This document shows positions 1 to 13,500 of a stretch of DNA of 64,000 nucleotides, one piece after another. The notes under the pieces were generated by a model. That model worked only from the letters and a program-made list of their open reading frames with translations. It ran no database searches and was not told the origin of the DNA. This stretch comes from Ctena decussata (taxonomy: Eukaryota; Mollusca; Bivalvia; Lucinida; Lucinidae), in contig OZ022511.1 of NCBI GenBank assembly GCA_963989385.1, positions 27,336,503 through 27,400,502 on the forward strand, written 5' to 3'. Every line of letters starts with the position of its first letter. The stretch's first letter is position 1. The position numbers and the translations under genes are program-made.

Positions 1-130
1 TATAACTGGCATCAGGCATAAATGGGCTAATGATGGCAGATTAACCACATACACTGGAGCCCCGTTATACCGTGGGTGCTGGGAGACATAAAATCGAATC
101 TCATTATAAGTGATCTCGCGGTATAACGAT

Positions 131-589
131 CTTCGCTGAATACCCCACCCACTAATGAAAAACCTCATGTTCACATGTTTGTTGCCCTTATTTAGCCCTA
201 ACCAGGTAGATAGAAATGTTTACTGCTTGCCTGACACAATCAAAATCATAGCTGTAGTAGCCATTTAATCCCTATGTTCTTTCTTGTTGTGAAAAATGCG
301 CTGCAAAACGCATATACAAAGTGAATGTAGACATGCCATAAACACATGATTCATATTACTGCCGGTTCATGGGCCGATATAATAGAGCCGGTAACCAACA
401 TTTTTCATTCAAGTTAATTCCCTTGAAATTTGTTTTAAAAAATACTTATTTGCGTGAGTACTGACTTCGCTTAAAAAACTCTAACCAGCCTACAGATGAT
501 CCAATCAGGTTTAATCTTTTTTGTTGATGTCCCTAAAGCACTTTTTAAGCACAAATACTATACAGGAATGATTCAGGCTCAAAAATAAT
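131..589. other. no gene seen
   Basis: Anonymous AT-rich sequence. Positions 50-125 hold ACTGGAGCCCCGTTATACCG and CGCGGTATAACG, possibly one end of a mariner/pogo-type element cut by the window. Confidence 0.5.
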
Positions 590-1460
590 TTTATGAGAGA
601 AAACCCAAATATGACCAAGTTCAAAAAGCCAAAATTCTCTCAAAATTAATTCTAGCCCCAATAAAAACTTACAAGCACATCATTAATGTATCCACAACAT
701 GTTAGCAAGGTTTGAAAAAGATCCATTGAAAACTGTGAGAGGATTTGATTACACTAACTCCATACCTTACAATGCAAAAATTTGCCTAAAATGACTAAGT
801 TCAAATAGCCGTAATTCTGTCAAAATTAATTCTAGCTCCAACAAAAACCCACATCACATGCACATCTTCAATATGTCCACAACATGTATGCAAGGATTGA
901 AACAGATCCACTGAAAACTGTGAGGAGTTGATTACACAAACTCCATACCTTACAATGTAAAAATTTGCCTAAAATGACTAAGTTTAAAAAGCCGTAATTC
1001 TGTCAAAATTAATTCTAGCTCCAACAAAAACCCATATGCATATATGCAAGGTTTGAAACAGATCCATTGAAAACTGAGAGAGTAGTTGATTACACAAACT
1101 CCATACCCTACAATGCAAAAATTTGCCTAAAATGACTAATTTCAAAAAGCCGAAATTCTGTCAAAATTAATTCTATCTCCAACAAAAAACCCCATGCACA
1201 TCTTCAATATGTCCACAATATGTATGCAAAGTTTGAAAAAAATCCATTGAAAACTGTGGGAGGAGTTGATTACAAAAACTCAATACCATAAAGTGTGACG
1301 AACGGACAGAAAGACGGACGGACGGACGGACAGAGGCAAATCTTAATGCCCCCTGACTATCGTCACGGGGGCATAACCGATAGACAGACAGATGGACGGA
1401 CAGACAGACAGAAAGGGGCAAATCTTAATGCCCCCTGACTATCGTCACGGGGGCATAAAA
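590..1460 (+). mobile_element. pearl/Helentron-like element with tandem core
   Basis: Four tandem units of about 160-180 bp, each with 'aaaatgactaagttcaaa' and 'ggagttgattacac', then a GGAC microsatellite (1296-1335) and GCCCCCTGACTATCGTCACG with a GGGGGC partner forming a terminal hairpin. The microsatellite plus hairpin block is repeated at 1387-1458. Left end unclear. Confidence 0.7.
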
Positions 1461-1524
1461 ATGCTGATAAACATGGGGCTGTATCCATACACCTTAAGTT
1501 TCAAGGTGGTTTACAAAAGCATAA

Positions 1525-1731
1525 CTGAGCCGCGACACGACAAAACCAACAAAGTGGCATTACACCCAGCAAAGACTTATATCAGCCTAGGCAGTCGCCT
1601 AAACTGAGTCTTCAATGTGCACTTGAAAGGTAGTTAAGGGTCTAAGCCAGCTCAGTAGGGACAGGGTAGACTCTGATCAGACTGGGCGGATGTCTGCACA
1701 TGCCACTTTGTTTTTGTTGTGTCGCTGCTCA
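1525..1731. mobile_element. family B palindromic MITE
   Basis: TGAGCCGCGACACGACAAAA start and TGTTGTGTCGCTGCTCA end. Two internal GATCAG-centred repeats partly deleted. Confidence 0.8.
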
Positions 1732-2952
1732 TATTTACCTTGTGTTGACTTCTGCACTATTTTAATCAGAGGATCCAAAGATAACATCCAAATTTCTGGC
1801 AGCTTGTCTGTGGTAGGGTATTTACAACAGGAGAAGTGAGCTGAAAGCTGGAATGATCAAACACAGAACATGACTGGCTGCTTTTATCAAATGGTTGTGA
1901 TTCATGTCATGACCCAAATTACATCATGCTGTGAAAAACTGTCATAAATTTTACAATAAAGGAATGGAAATTATACGCTTTGGCCTATATTGGATCACCA
2001 GCATACATATCCATAGAACCACACATAAAACTACAATGTATATCCGACAAAGAAAAACTAATCCTTTCCAGCTGAACTACAAGAGACATATCAGTAATAT
2101 GTTTTTGCCAAACTTATGGCTCATATCAACTCTCACACTACCAATCCATGCAACACCTACCATGAATGGAGTGGCTTATTAAGCTAAAATAATGGCATGA
2201 AAACATAAACATTTTTTTCCCCTTTAACCACCTTTTATTTTCATTATAACCAACCCAACCTAACAAAAGAGGATTATCTGATGATAATTCTACGATGTGT
2301 TTTCTTATTTCTCCAAATAAGCATATAATGTGACCCGTCATTAGAAGCATCTTACCAAGAATGTTCATAAAAGGGGTTACAATTTATGCTTTTCGCTAGC
2401 CAGTTCTAACGACGGGTCACAATGTTTGCTTGTATGGCAAAGCATGAAAAAGTAGTCCCTAATTTGTCCCTGCTACTGCAAAACACTTATATTTGACGGT
2501 TACTGAATTTTGGTGATATTGGCGTTTAAGATAAAGAGCACTAAAATTTAAGTCTGCCAATAATTGATTTTCAGTATAGTTACATATGCACAGCTTAACA
2601 GACGCTCAGATACAAAAGAGAACCTGATGAGAATGTGAAATATTTTCTATATCATTCCATGAAAGTGTACATTATGCATTCAATTAGAATTGCCTCATAG
2701 AGGCAATTCTAATAGATGCCACAATGTATTGTTTAATGAAAAGTATGATTTTTTTTTAACAAATTAACCTCAATTTTCTTTACTATCTGGAGCCACGATA
2801 TTTCAAAATTAATATTTGCCAATATGTCATTTTCATTAAACCGCGAAATTTTGATAACCGCAGATATTATGTGTTTTACAGTATTCAGTTTTTTAGTTAT
2901 CTGTACTTCTACCATGCACCTAGTCCACCAACCAATGCAATGCAACACCTAC
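1732..2952. other. CPD intron after exon 14; no next exon found
   Basis: Apart from the family A remnant (2270-2425) and a perfect hairpin TAGAATTGCC/GGCAATTCTA at 2685-2712, nothing is recognised. Searched on the minus strand for the expected end of domain 3 without a match. Confidence 0.5.
2270..2425. mobile_element. family A-like remnant
   Basis: GATTATCTGATGATAATTCT, TGTGACCCGTCATTAGAA and GACGGGTCACAATG. The palindrome centre is disrupted by about 40 bp. Confidence 0.45.
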
Positions 2953-3172
2953 CATAAGTGAATGGTACTTGTTATACACCTCATCTAACATAATGGCACT
3001 GCTGTCTCCCTTGAGCTGGGAACCATGGTATATACCAGTGGGGAAATCAGGGCCACAGGTGTCTGCCTTGTAGATTGAGGGCAGGGAGTCAGCAAATGCT
3101 CTACCTAGGGCTTGGAGTATACTCTCATCATCCGTCATATCCATGCCGTCCATTGGATGCTCCCAGGGAATC
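2953..3172 (-). CDS. CPD: CPD exon 14: domain 3, last exon seen
   Basis: 220 nt, acceptor cag|GATTCC, donor CTTATG|gtaggt. It encodes [37 protein letters not shown] and [13 protein letters not shown], matching the AxxYS / ITNGAxWY segment of the family only loosely. No following exon was found between 1 and 2952. Confidence 0.85.
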
Positions 3173-6100
3173 CTGAATGAAAACAAATTTAGGAACATTA
3201 GTATCAAACTAACACAAGTACTAGTAGTAGCTACGACCAGTTTTATTGAACAGAAAATATTTTAGAGGATGGTATTTTTTATTTATTTCTTTTTTTTTTT
3301 TTTTTTTAAATTTTTTCCCAAATGTCAATGAGATAAACTGAAGCAGCTGCATAATTTCTGAGAACTGTGAAGACCATGATCACCTGTCATATGTGTAGTC
3401 TGAACAGGGCATGGGTGCCTTAGATAAGAAGAGGAAAATGAAATAATTCAGGGATAATTGGCCATATTTCTCCATATAAACATATGTGCTGACCCCTCAT
3501 TAGAACTGTTTCAGTGAGACGGTTCTAATGAGGGGGTGCAATATATTCTATTTTAATCATCTCAGAACGTATCCTTAAAACCCCACCTTACTTGGAGTTC
3601 TGGTGCACAGATTCTAAAACAAAGTGTTTGCGAAAATTCTGATTTCATTTGGCAGTAAAAACTCACAAAGACTCAGCTATACCCTGGAGCAAGGCCTCTA
3701 CTTAATAAAAGCAAAATTAATATATGGGTAGGGCCAACCTATATCATGTTCAGGCTAACATACATATTGCTAATCAAAATAACATTAAAGTTTTCCCAAA
3801 TTATTGTATAAGAAGAATGTTAAGTCAAATCATGTTTCTAATGTCATGGAATGCAAATTCGTGCCATGTTAATTTTGGATGTAAAGATTTACTTGTATCT
3901 CTGTCTGCCTCAAAACTGTAATTTAGAAAACCCCTCAATAATCTTGCATTTTCATTCTGTATAATGTTAGAATGGCAATTACAGTTCCTTGCCAGTAAAT
4001 TATTGCTGCTTGATAGCAGAGCTCTAGATAAGAGGGAGTACCTGATGACAATTAAGGATAATTTTTCTTATTTCTCATTGAAACCATATGTTGTGACCCC
4101 TCATCTGAACCGTCTCATCGAGACGGTTCAGATGCGGGGTCACAACATATGTTTTTATGCAGAATTAACAAAAATTATCCCTTATTATCTACAAATATTC
4201 CCTCTTATCAAGAGCACTGAATAGGTGCTGTTGGGCTGATGCAAATATTAATATGCTCTAGTTTTGTCCTTGTGAATTAACATTCCTCTCTCTGACATTG
4301 TTAATCTGTGACAATTCCCATGTAAAGACAAACTATTTTTACACAACATCAAGGGTTTGGATAAATTTTGATACCTACACTATATACTGTCCCCCAGCAG
4401 CAAGACTGACAACCAATCTAAACTGGTACATATCAAACTCATCCTTCAATGTCTGTAGTTTAGTATCCTCCAGAGATAGACTGTGGAATTCTGAAGTTCC
4501 TGTGCTCTGATGACCTGAGCAATCTCCAAGGACAGCACGATGGTGACCATCCGGGTCAAGCTGGGGGATGATGTGAATGTGGGTCGAGGACAACAGCTGT
4601 AAGCATTTGGGATTGTTCTTGTTGAATCCTGAAAGATAGTATAGGAATGTATTTATTTTTACGAATTTTATCCTTTTTGAAAATGCCGTCAAATCACTCA
4701 CCAACAAAATAAGTTCAAAGAGCTTGGATATCAAGAACCGGTAATGTGATTTGCATGTGTTAACCCACTGACATTTACCTCCACAAAAATGTATTTCATT
4801 TCTTATACTTCTGACTCCCTTCATATATACACCTTAAAACTGGCTGCTGTACCAAGTACCTTAGAAACCACTGCAAACTAGAATTATCAGAGGATCTGAC
4901 TAAAGCCCAGCTGCACTGCTTTAGTAATGCATTGTCATTAGAAATGAGAGATAAACTCAAATCCACTAGTCAGCAGACATTTCCTAAGATGATTATGAAT
5001 AAATGAAGAATAAGAGCCAAGATTCTGATTCTCAGTCATACATTAAAACAAGTCATTACTTATATGTGATGGTGAGTTGTACATGCTTAAGTCTGATTAA
5101 ATTATGTTATGTTATATGTCTCTATGCTCGACCAATGGATGGATGACTTGCAATTTTATGCTCTTTTTCACAGTATTTCAGTCGTATCAGGATGACAGGA
5201 GTGTGATAATGAAAGGTGGTATTCAATGGAAACCCATTTATAGATGACACGGTTTCTGCATCCAGCGGTAATCAAACCCTGTACTGCTCGGTCAGCAGGC
5301 CAGCCCTTAACACACTGAGCTACTGGGGCTCCATTTGTGCTTTAATGCATGACACAACTATAACTTTATGCAGTTTTTGGATACTTACAATGAAACAGGA
5401 TTGAAGTTTACATTTATGTAAACTAAACAAGAACTTCAGATAAAAAATTAAGTGAAATTTGAAAATATTATGGAAACTGGCTTCAAAAAGGGCAAAATTA
5501 AGTGAGGTTCTAATCTCAGTGAGATTTAGGATGTACAGCAATACTGACCTGCAAGTATATGGCGTAGGAATCTCATGAGCATCTCCCCACCCACTGGCTC
5601 ATCACCATGCAATCCACCAATCAAAAGCACATGTGGTTTATCTTGTTTCTGATTGGTCAGATTCATTGATAAATGGACAGCTGGAACAATGAATCCTTCA
5701 TCTGTTTTGGTCATAATCTTATACTCCATAATGTTGTTATGTCGGACAGAAAGTGCTGTTAGTTCTTGATGGATAGCTGAATTATTCATATAGGACTCGG
5801 CCATGTTGTCTTTGACATCAAAGTCACTCTCTTTGGACCATTTCTGGAAGGGTGACTTGCCGAGGGTAAAGTTCACTTCTGTGGCAGCATCAAAACTCAC
5901 ATGGACAGCTACAGACTGGGACTTATGACTGTAAGTAGAAATTTTTAACAGAGCTCTAGATAAGAGAGAGTATATGGTGATAACTAGAGTTAATTTTTGT
6001 TAATTCTGCATAAAAACATATGTCGTGACTCCTCATCTGAACAGTCTCGATGAGACTCACGGTCACAATATACGGTTTAATTGAGAAATAAGAAAAATTA

Positions 6101-7524
6101 TCCTTCAATTATTATCTAATACTCCCTCTTATCTAGAGCTCTGAGAAAAGAAATATTATTTAGGGACAGCTGTACTCAAAATTGTTATTTGGGGTGGTAA
6201 ACAATCAGTTTTGCGATCACAAATTTTGTTTTACTGCAACGCATCAGGGCAGCTGCAAAATACAACAAGCAAATTCGAGGAATTTATGTCCCCCACCTTG
6301 GAAACTAGGTCTCCACTGTATATACACTTAGTGTTTGAGCTGGAAAAGCGGCTAAATTAAAAATGTGAAAAAAGTAATAAAAAAAATAATGTGAGGATTA
6401 TATCCAAACCACATGCATATCTTCAGACCATGATTAAAACACCTGTGAAGTTTCAAAGGAATCAGCATAAAACTGTAGGAGGAGTTGCACACACAAGGTA
6501 CCCACTATCTATTCACTTTGATAGTAAAAATGTATGAAAAATGGCTAAGTTCAATTTGCAAAAAAAGTGATAAAAAAAAATGTGAAGATTATATCCCAAC
6601 CACATGCATATCTTCAGACCATGACCAAAATACCTGTGAAGTTTCAAAGGCATCGGCATAAAACTGTATGAGGAGTTGCCCACACAAGGTACCCACTATC
6701 TAGTCACTTTGATAGTAAAAACGCCTAAAAAATGACTGAGTTCAACTTGTGGAAAAAGTGATAAAAAATAATGTGAGGATTATATCCAAACCACATGCAT
6801 ATCTTCAGACCATGACCAAAATACCTGTGAAGTTTCAAAGGCATCGGCATAAAACTGTAGGAGGAGTTGCACACACAAGGTACCCACTATCTAGTCACTT
6901 TGATAGTAAAAACGCCTATAAAATTACTAAGTTCAACTTGTGGAAAAAGTGACAAAAAATAATGTGAGGATTATATCCAAACCACATGCATATCTTCAGA
7001 CCATGACCAAAACACACGTGAAGTTTCAAAGGCATCAGCATAAAACTGTTGGAGGAGTTGCGCACACAAGGTACCCACTATCTAGTCACTTTGATAGTAA
7101 AAACGCCTATAAAATGACTAAGTTCAACTTGTGGAAAAAGTGACAAAAAATAATCTCAGGTGTATATCCAAACCACATGCGTATCTTCAGACCATGACAA
7201 AAACAGCTGTAAAGTTTCGAAAGAATCGGCATAAAACTGTAGGAGAAGTTGCGCACACAAGGTACCTACTATTTTAGGGGGACGGAAGGACGGAAATAAG
7301 GACGGAAGGATGGGATGGATGGACGGAAGGACGGACGGACGGAAGGCCGAAAACTATGTCCCTCTGCTTTTTTTCGAAAAGGCGGGGGACAATAAGGGAC
7401 CATAACTATGATAACATGGACGAGTCACCTTCCCAAAGGACCATTTTTTTTTTTTTTTTTTTTTTTTTTAATGGGCTCCTCCTCCCCTACACCCATTCCG
7501 TTTTTTTGTTTGTTTTTTTTTCGT

Positions 7525-7556
<32 letters not shown>

Positions 7557-10500
7557 CTGTAATTTTTTTTATTTTTTTTTTTTTTATGTGTATTTTTTTT
7601 TTTTTTCCTCTCCTTAATTTTTTTTTTTTTTTTTTTCAAATAACATATTTACATCATTTCAAAATTACACATTCTGTACATCATGACAACAAAACAGATT
7701 GGAACTTCCCAAAGGACCATTTTCAATACTGTTATCTCCATTCTGATGCACGTTTTCACAGTTTCACATTCAAAGTGTACAACTTTGCACCCAAAGAAAG
7801 TGCTTTCCAACATAAAACCAAATTTCAGCCACTAAGAGGCAACATTTCATAATGGTGTCAGGTTTCCTTCAGTATCTCATAAGACACAGGCAGTATATCA
7901 CAGGATATGCTGTCAAACATTTTCAATGTTAACCAATCAGATTGTGTTATACTTGTAAATGCATTAGAATGATGATACTACTTGGGCTCTACAGGGTTGT
8001 GAGAAATTGTCTCCCGGCATAATATGGACATTGTTGCTCAGAAACTATTTCTACTTTGCTATTTCAAAAAAAAAAATGCATGCCCTGACTTTACTGCACA
8101 CTACAGTTTGATAACAAATTATGGTGTATGGATACATCTCCATGTTTTTCTGCCACTTTAACAAGGGGAACAACTTTTGTGATTTCCTGTTTGCTTTCCT
8201 GGAAAACAAAGCTCTTCCAAACTGGGGTCTGCTTTTCAAAGAAAAAATTTGCTGCAAAAGCAAATTTCCTTTAAGAGTCTACTCTTAAAGGAAAGAATTT
8301 GTTCTTAGAGCAAATTCTTTCCTTTCAGTGTTGGTCCCCATTGAGAAGGAAGCCAAAAAGGAAATGTTAGATTTGCTTCCTTTGAAAGTGTACCCATTCT
8401 CCGTAGGGCAATATTACAATTTCCTTTGCCTTTAATGGGCTTTGGCAATAATGAAATCTGCCCAACTCACAACCAAGACAATTATCCAACAGGTAAGATT
8501 TTCTATGTCAAACAAGAAACAATCATGACAAATTTCATTTTTTTTTGTGCATACCTTTGTAAATACAGTATTACTTAGTGCTGCAAAAGATATTTTTAAT
8601 TGTTCACAATATTAACATGCAAGTTCATTCCTTGTATCTTAACCTTTCACCAAAGGGCTTGTGGTGAAAAAATCCAACACCGTTAAAAACTACAGAAATT
8701 CAGCAGCTACAAAAGATTCTAACATGACATTAATGTTTTACCCATTGAGCATATAGGAAGCAGCGTTGTGTGAAAACTTTTGATAAATCACATTGCTAAT
8801 GCTCAGTGTGCACATTTTGCACCTTGAGGATATTGGATGTAAACATTTAACTTCTGGTGGCGTCCCCCTCAAAATAGTCCATCAGAAAATGTTGCAATAT
8901 CCTTGCACTTTTATTGTATATAATGTTTGAATCAAAATAACTTTTCCTTACTGGATAATTACCGCAGATTAACACTTGTGTTGTTGGGCAGATATGAACA
9001 TTCATCCACTCCAGCTTTGCCATCGTAAATTAATATTTCTAGAGCTGCCCTCCAACAACATGTATATATCAGCAGTAATTCATGGGTAGGGAAAACTATT
9101 TCATAAATTCTTACCCAGGATGACTAGCTTTGATATTATACATCCCTGGAGCCAGCAACCTCCAGTAGTCACCATCAGCAACAGAATAGATTGTATGGTT
9201 AATACCTTCAACCACAATACTGGCATGTTCTATTGGAGCACCTGTCTCTGCATCTAACACAAACCCTCGTACACCTTTATGAACCTATGAAAAGATACAT
9301 AAATGTATGAGATCAATATACATGAGCTGCGACATGATAAAACTAACAAAGTGGCATGTGGGCACAGCAAAGACTCAGATCAGTCTGGGCATCTGCCCAG
9401 ACTGATCAGAGTCTTTGCTGTCTGCTTGGAGGTAGCTCAGACCCTTAGCTACCCTTTAAGTGCAGAGCGAAGAGTCTGATTAGGAATCGGAGGATGCCCA
9501 GGCTGATCTGAGTCTTTGCTTGGCACACATGGGATTTTGTTGGTTTTGTCGTGTTGCGGATCACATGGAATTCTGTTATGCATTTATTCAATCAGTTGGT
9601 TGGTTGGTTGATTTGATGCTTAACGTCCACGGTAAACAACTAAGGTCATGTCGGGACGGTCAGTTAACCTAACCACACTATTCCTGGGCAGGCTTAGACC
9701 TCCTAAGCGGTTAACCAGTACTAAGTGCTCATACTTTCGCCAGTAACTGACAACTGCCCTTCTTGAATCAGCGGAAGGAGAAACGAAAGTATGTGGCCAG
9801 ACCGGGATTCGAACCCAGGACCTCTGACTTACGAGTCAGGTGCCCTACCGATTGCGCTACCCGGCCCGGCTTATTCAATTGGAAGCGAAAATTTTAAGTC
9901 CAATACAAATTATGTTAAGCATTAGGTTTTATTCCTACAAAATGTACAGTAAAAGTTCGAAAAATTGGGACATCTAAAACAACGTAACTGTCCTACAATG
10001 GAAAAGTTTGTTTTTACACTGCATGATTTGACTTATAATGAGCCATCTCATCTTGATCTACACTGTTTGCAAATTCACCTTTTTTTTATTTCTGGCATTA
10101 AAAGGATTAACTTTCAGAAACAAATGAGCCATGATATGACAAAATCAACTAAAGTGGCATGTCCCCCCAGTGAAGACTCAGATCAGCCTGGGCATCCACC
10201 CAGTCTGATCAGAGACTTAGCTGTTGGCATAGAGCTAGCTTAGACCCTAAGCTATTCATACAGCACACAGCAAAGACTTTGATCAGACTGGGCGGATGCC
10301 CAGGCTGATCTGAGTCTTTGCTGGGAGCATATGCCACTTTGTTGGTTTTGTTGTGTCGCGGCTCAAATGTTCAACAGAAAGCCTAAAAGCCCAAAAGCAT
10401 GAAAGTTAATTTTCCTACCTGTCCCATATATACCAGCAATGGATATTTATTGGCATCCCAGAATCCCTGAAGAAGCTCTGCTTTGGGAAATTTTCTACAG

Positions 10501-13500
10501 CCCAACTCTAATGTTATCTCAAAGCAGTTTGTATGCACATAGTTCCAATCCTGCATTCCACCTGTAAGTAATAAAAGCATGGAGTTATGCTGAGATCTTA
10601 TTTTCTGAGCTTTATATAAAATCAAAGAAATAAGCAGAAATTGGCCACTTACAGAAATAATCCCAAGGATCAAGTTAGGGGGGTGATGTGGGCAAGATAA
10701 TTGCCCTGTGGACCAAAATTTTGTCCTAAATTGGGTTTAAGGAGACAAGGGAGTGTCCCTAAAAATTTTTTTTTCAGAATTTGCATCAAACCATTCCCTG
10801 AACATATCACTGCAGCTTATTAATCTTTCAATTTAATATTAATAGTTTGCATAATAAAAATATATTTTCCTTACAATTGAATGAAAAATGTCGTTATCCC
10901 GATCTACCACTTCTCCCTTGCTGGCTGTCACTGAAGGGAGAGGTCACATCTCCCTAAATTTCTAGTCTGGCTTGTCCCCTGAACCCACTATGTGGTATTA
11001 AAATCACCTCAGTGAGGTAGTTCCAGTAAAAGGTCACAACAAGTGTTTATATGGAGAATGACTATTAGTTAGTTTAGTTTAAACATATTTTATTGCTCAA
11101 ATAGTAGCAATGGGGTCGGGCTACAAGTTCTCACAACATTAGTTACAGCCCTCCCCCTATTAGTTATCTCATAATAATCATAAAACCCGCCTCCTTACAA
11201 GTGATTGGTGCAACTGAGTGGATTTTTTTTTCTAAAAGGAAGCAGAGCTCCAGATAAGAAGGGGTAACAGAGATAATTTTGGGATAATTATCCATATTTC
11301 TCCATAAAAACATATTTTGTGACCCATCATTAGAACCGCCTCATCGAGACGGTTCTAATGAGGGGTCACAACATATGTTTTTGTTGAGAAATAAGAAAAA
11401 TTATCTTTGAATTATCCTCAATACCCCCTCTTATCTGGAGCTCTGAGAAAGGCAGAAGATCACCCTTATATTCAGGGTTGCCACTTATCCTCCACTTCAA
11501 AATTCCCTAATTTCCCCCGACTTTTCTCTGAAATTTTACAGTATCCCATAACGAGGAGTGAGCAAATTCTTCTAAGTGTAGCCCCGAGTGAGAAAGGAAA
11601 TGCACCTAGACTATCTCTCTAGAAAGTACATCTTTTCCCCAGGAACAGAATAAGTATATTTTCTATAGACTGCTTTAGCCATTCATTTTCAAATTCCCTG
11701 ACTTTTCAAGTTCTTTCCAAATTTCACTGACCAACCACAGAATTCCCTGGCTTTTCCCTGACCTGGGAAAAAAATCATGTTCCAGATGTTTGTCCCTGAC
11801 CATGGCAACCCTGTTTTGTTTTGCACCTTCTGAATTCAAAAGCAATTTTATTTGGTTAGACTAGTTTACTTCCTTCTTTGCTAATTCTCATTTAAATTCC
11901 TGTCTCTGACGTGTCCAGCAATTTTGATCAAAGATTTGACTCTCTCTACTCATATGAAGTCGCAGGCTAGGTTTCTGCTAAGGCTGTGCTTTTCTCTAGC
12001 CTTTGGACTGTGCATTCTCCTCCCCTACACCACCCCCTTCCAATGACTAAAGTACTACTGTTTAAGAGGTTGTTAAGTCTCAATTCATCTATCCATCTGA
12101 CTACTGACCCTGATGTATTTTTTCAGCTATCAGAATTACAGAAGATGAGGTTTCAATAATAATTCAGGAAAAACTTTATTTATTTACATTAAAACATATG
12201 TCATGACTCCTCATTAGAACTGCCCCAGGCAGTTCTAATGAGGAGTAACGACATATGTTTGAAGGTTAATGAACTGAAATTATCCCCTAAACTGTCAACA
12301 AAACCTCCAATCAATCTGCAATTCCGAGAAATCATTCTATGCCATACCTGAGACACTGTACCAATGAGCTCCATTAGTTATCCCATCTTTGAAGTAGTCG
12401 TTTCCCAAATCTGGGCATGGGTGACCTGAATGCATGGTAGAGTGAGCCTAGAATGGGAAAACAAAATCATGTGAATCAGTGTACAATCTGCCACTTCCAA
12501 ATTACCTGACTTTTCTGGGGTTTTTTTTTGTTTTGTTTTTTTGTTTTTTTTTGCAACAGTTTTTCAATTAACCCTACCCTTTTATGGATCCAAACGTCGA
12601 TTAGATCACAGGGGCTTGAAGTTCTATGCTCGAAAAAACCCCTCAAAAACCCTTTATACTTGACGCAGTCTATAGGCCATTTCGTAAGAAATGGCAAGGT
12701 ATGCAAGCAAAAATGCCTCAATTTATTTTACTGCTAAAACTGCCAGTTAGAAACACCCCAACAAAAGCAAACTTCTTACCTGTAAACATTGTTTCAAAAT
12801 GTATCTATAAACATGATAAATTTGTTCAGTTATGGTTAATGCGGTGCTGTAATCCTGAATTCAAAATTTGCCAGAAAATCTCGACGCCATTACGGTGTCC
12901 AGTTTCCGGTTTACTGTGGTGCGCCAAAGTAGAACATGTGCCTGTCCGCTTTGAAATTAACACATCAGCAAAATCGTTCGATTACTCTTTTAGATATGAC
13001 CAATGTTGTTATATATCAACGTTTCAATGTATTTACAATATTAGGTTTGTTCTAATTTAGATCAAAACATTTCTAACGAGTGAAAACTTGAAACAAACAT
13101 GATGAAAATGACGTCATGACGTTTGTGTCAACAACGTCAAAACTATGCAGTAACCTTGGCCTAAAATTTTTCTATGTTGACTGAGGCCTACATGTACTGA
13201 CTTTCCGAACAACAAAGATGCAGACTAGCTTGCACATAGGTACAGTCTGATTGGCGATTTTATTGTTTGATGATAGGACAGAGTAGGAAGCTGTACATTT
13301 AAGAAGATCGTTATCCGCAGAATCACTTCATTTTTCCCGTAATAGAACCTGTTGACGTTGCTGTGCGACTTTAATATACCGGAAATTGGAGACCGTGTGA
13401 TGGAATCCAACACAAGCTTGCACACCTGGCCATTTCTTCAAAATGGCTCATAGCCTAGATGTTTAGCGGCATTGAAATATGTTTCATAGCATAGAACTTC

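Noticed and set aside
590..1300. CRISPR array or satellite
   Set aside because: Units are 160-180 bp, directly adjoining without spacers, and end in a GGAC microsatellite with hairpin; fits a pearl-like element in a eukaryote.
7356..7617. Phe-rich open frames
   Set aside because: They are translations of the poly-T tract, not genes.
9795..9868. tRNA gene (Thr-like, CGT)
   Set aside because: The head folds roughly as tRNA but has a short anticodon loop, is fused to a 200-bp body with an AACC tail, and recurs at 22936 with target duplications: SINE, not tRNA gene.
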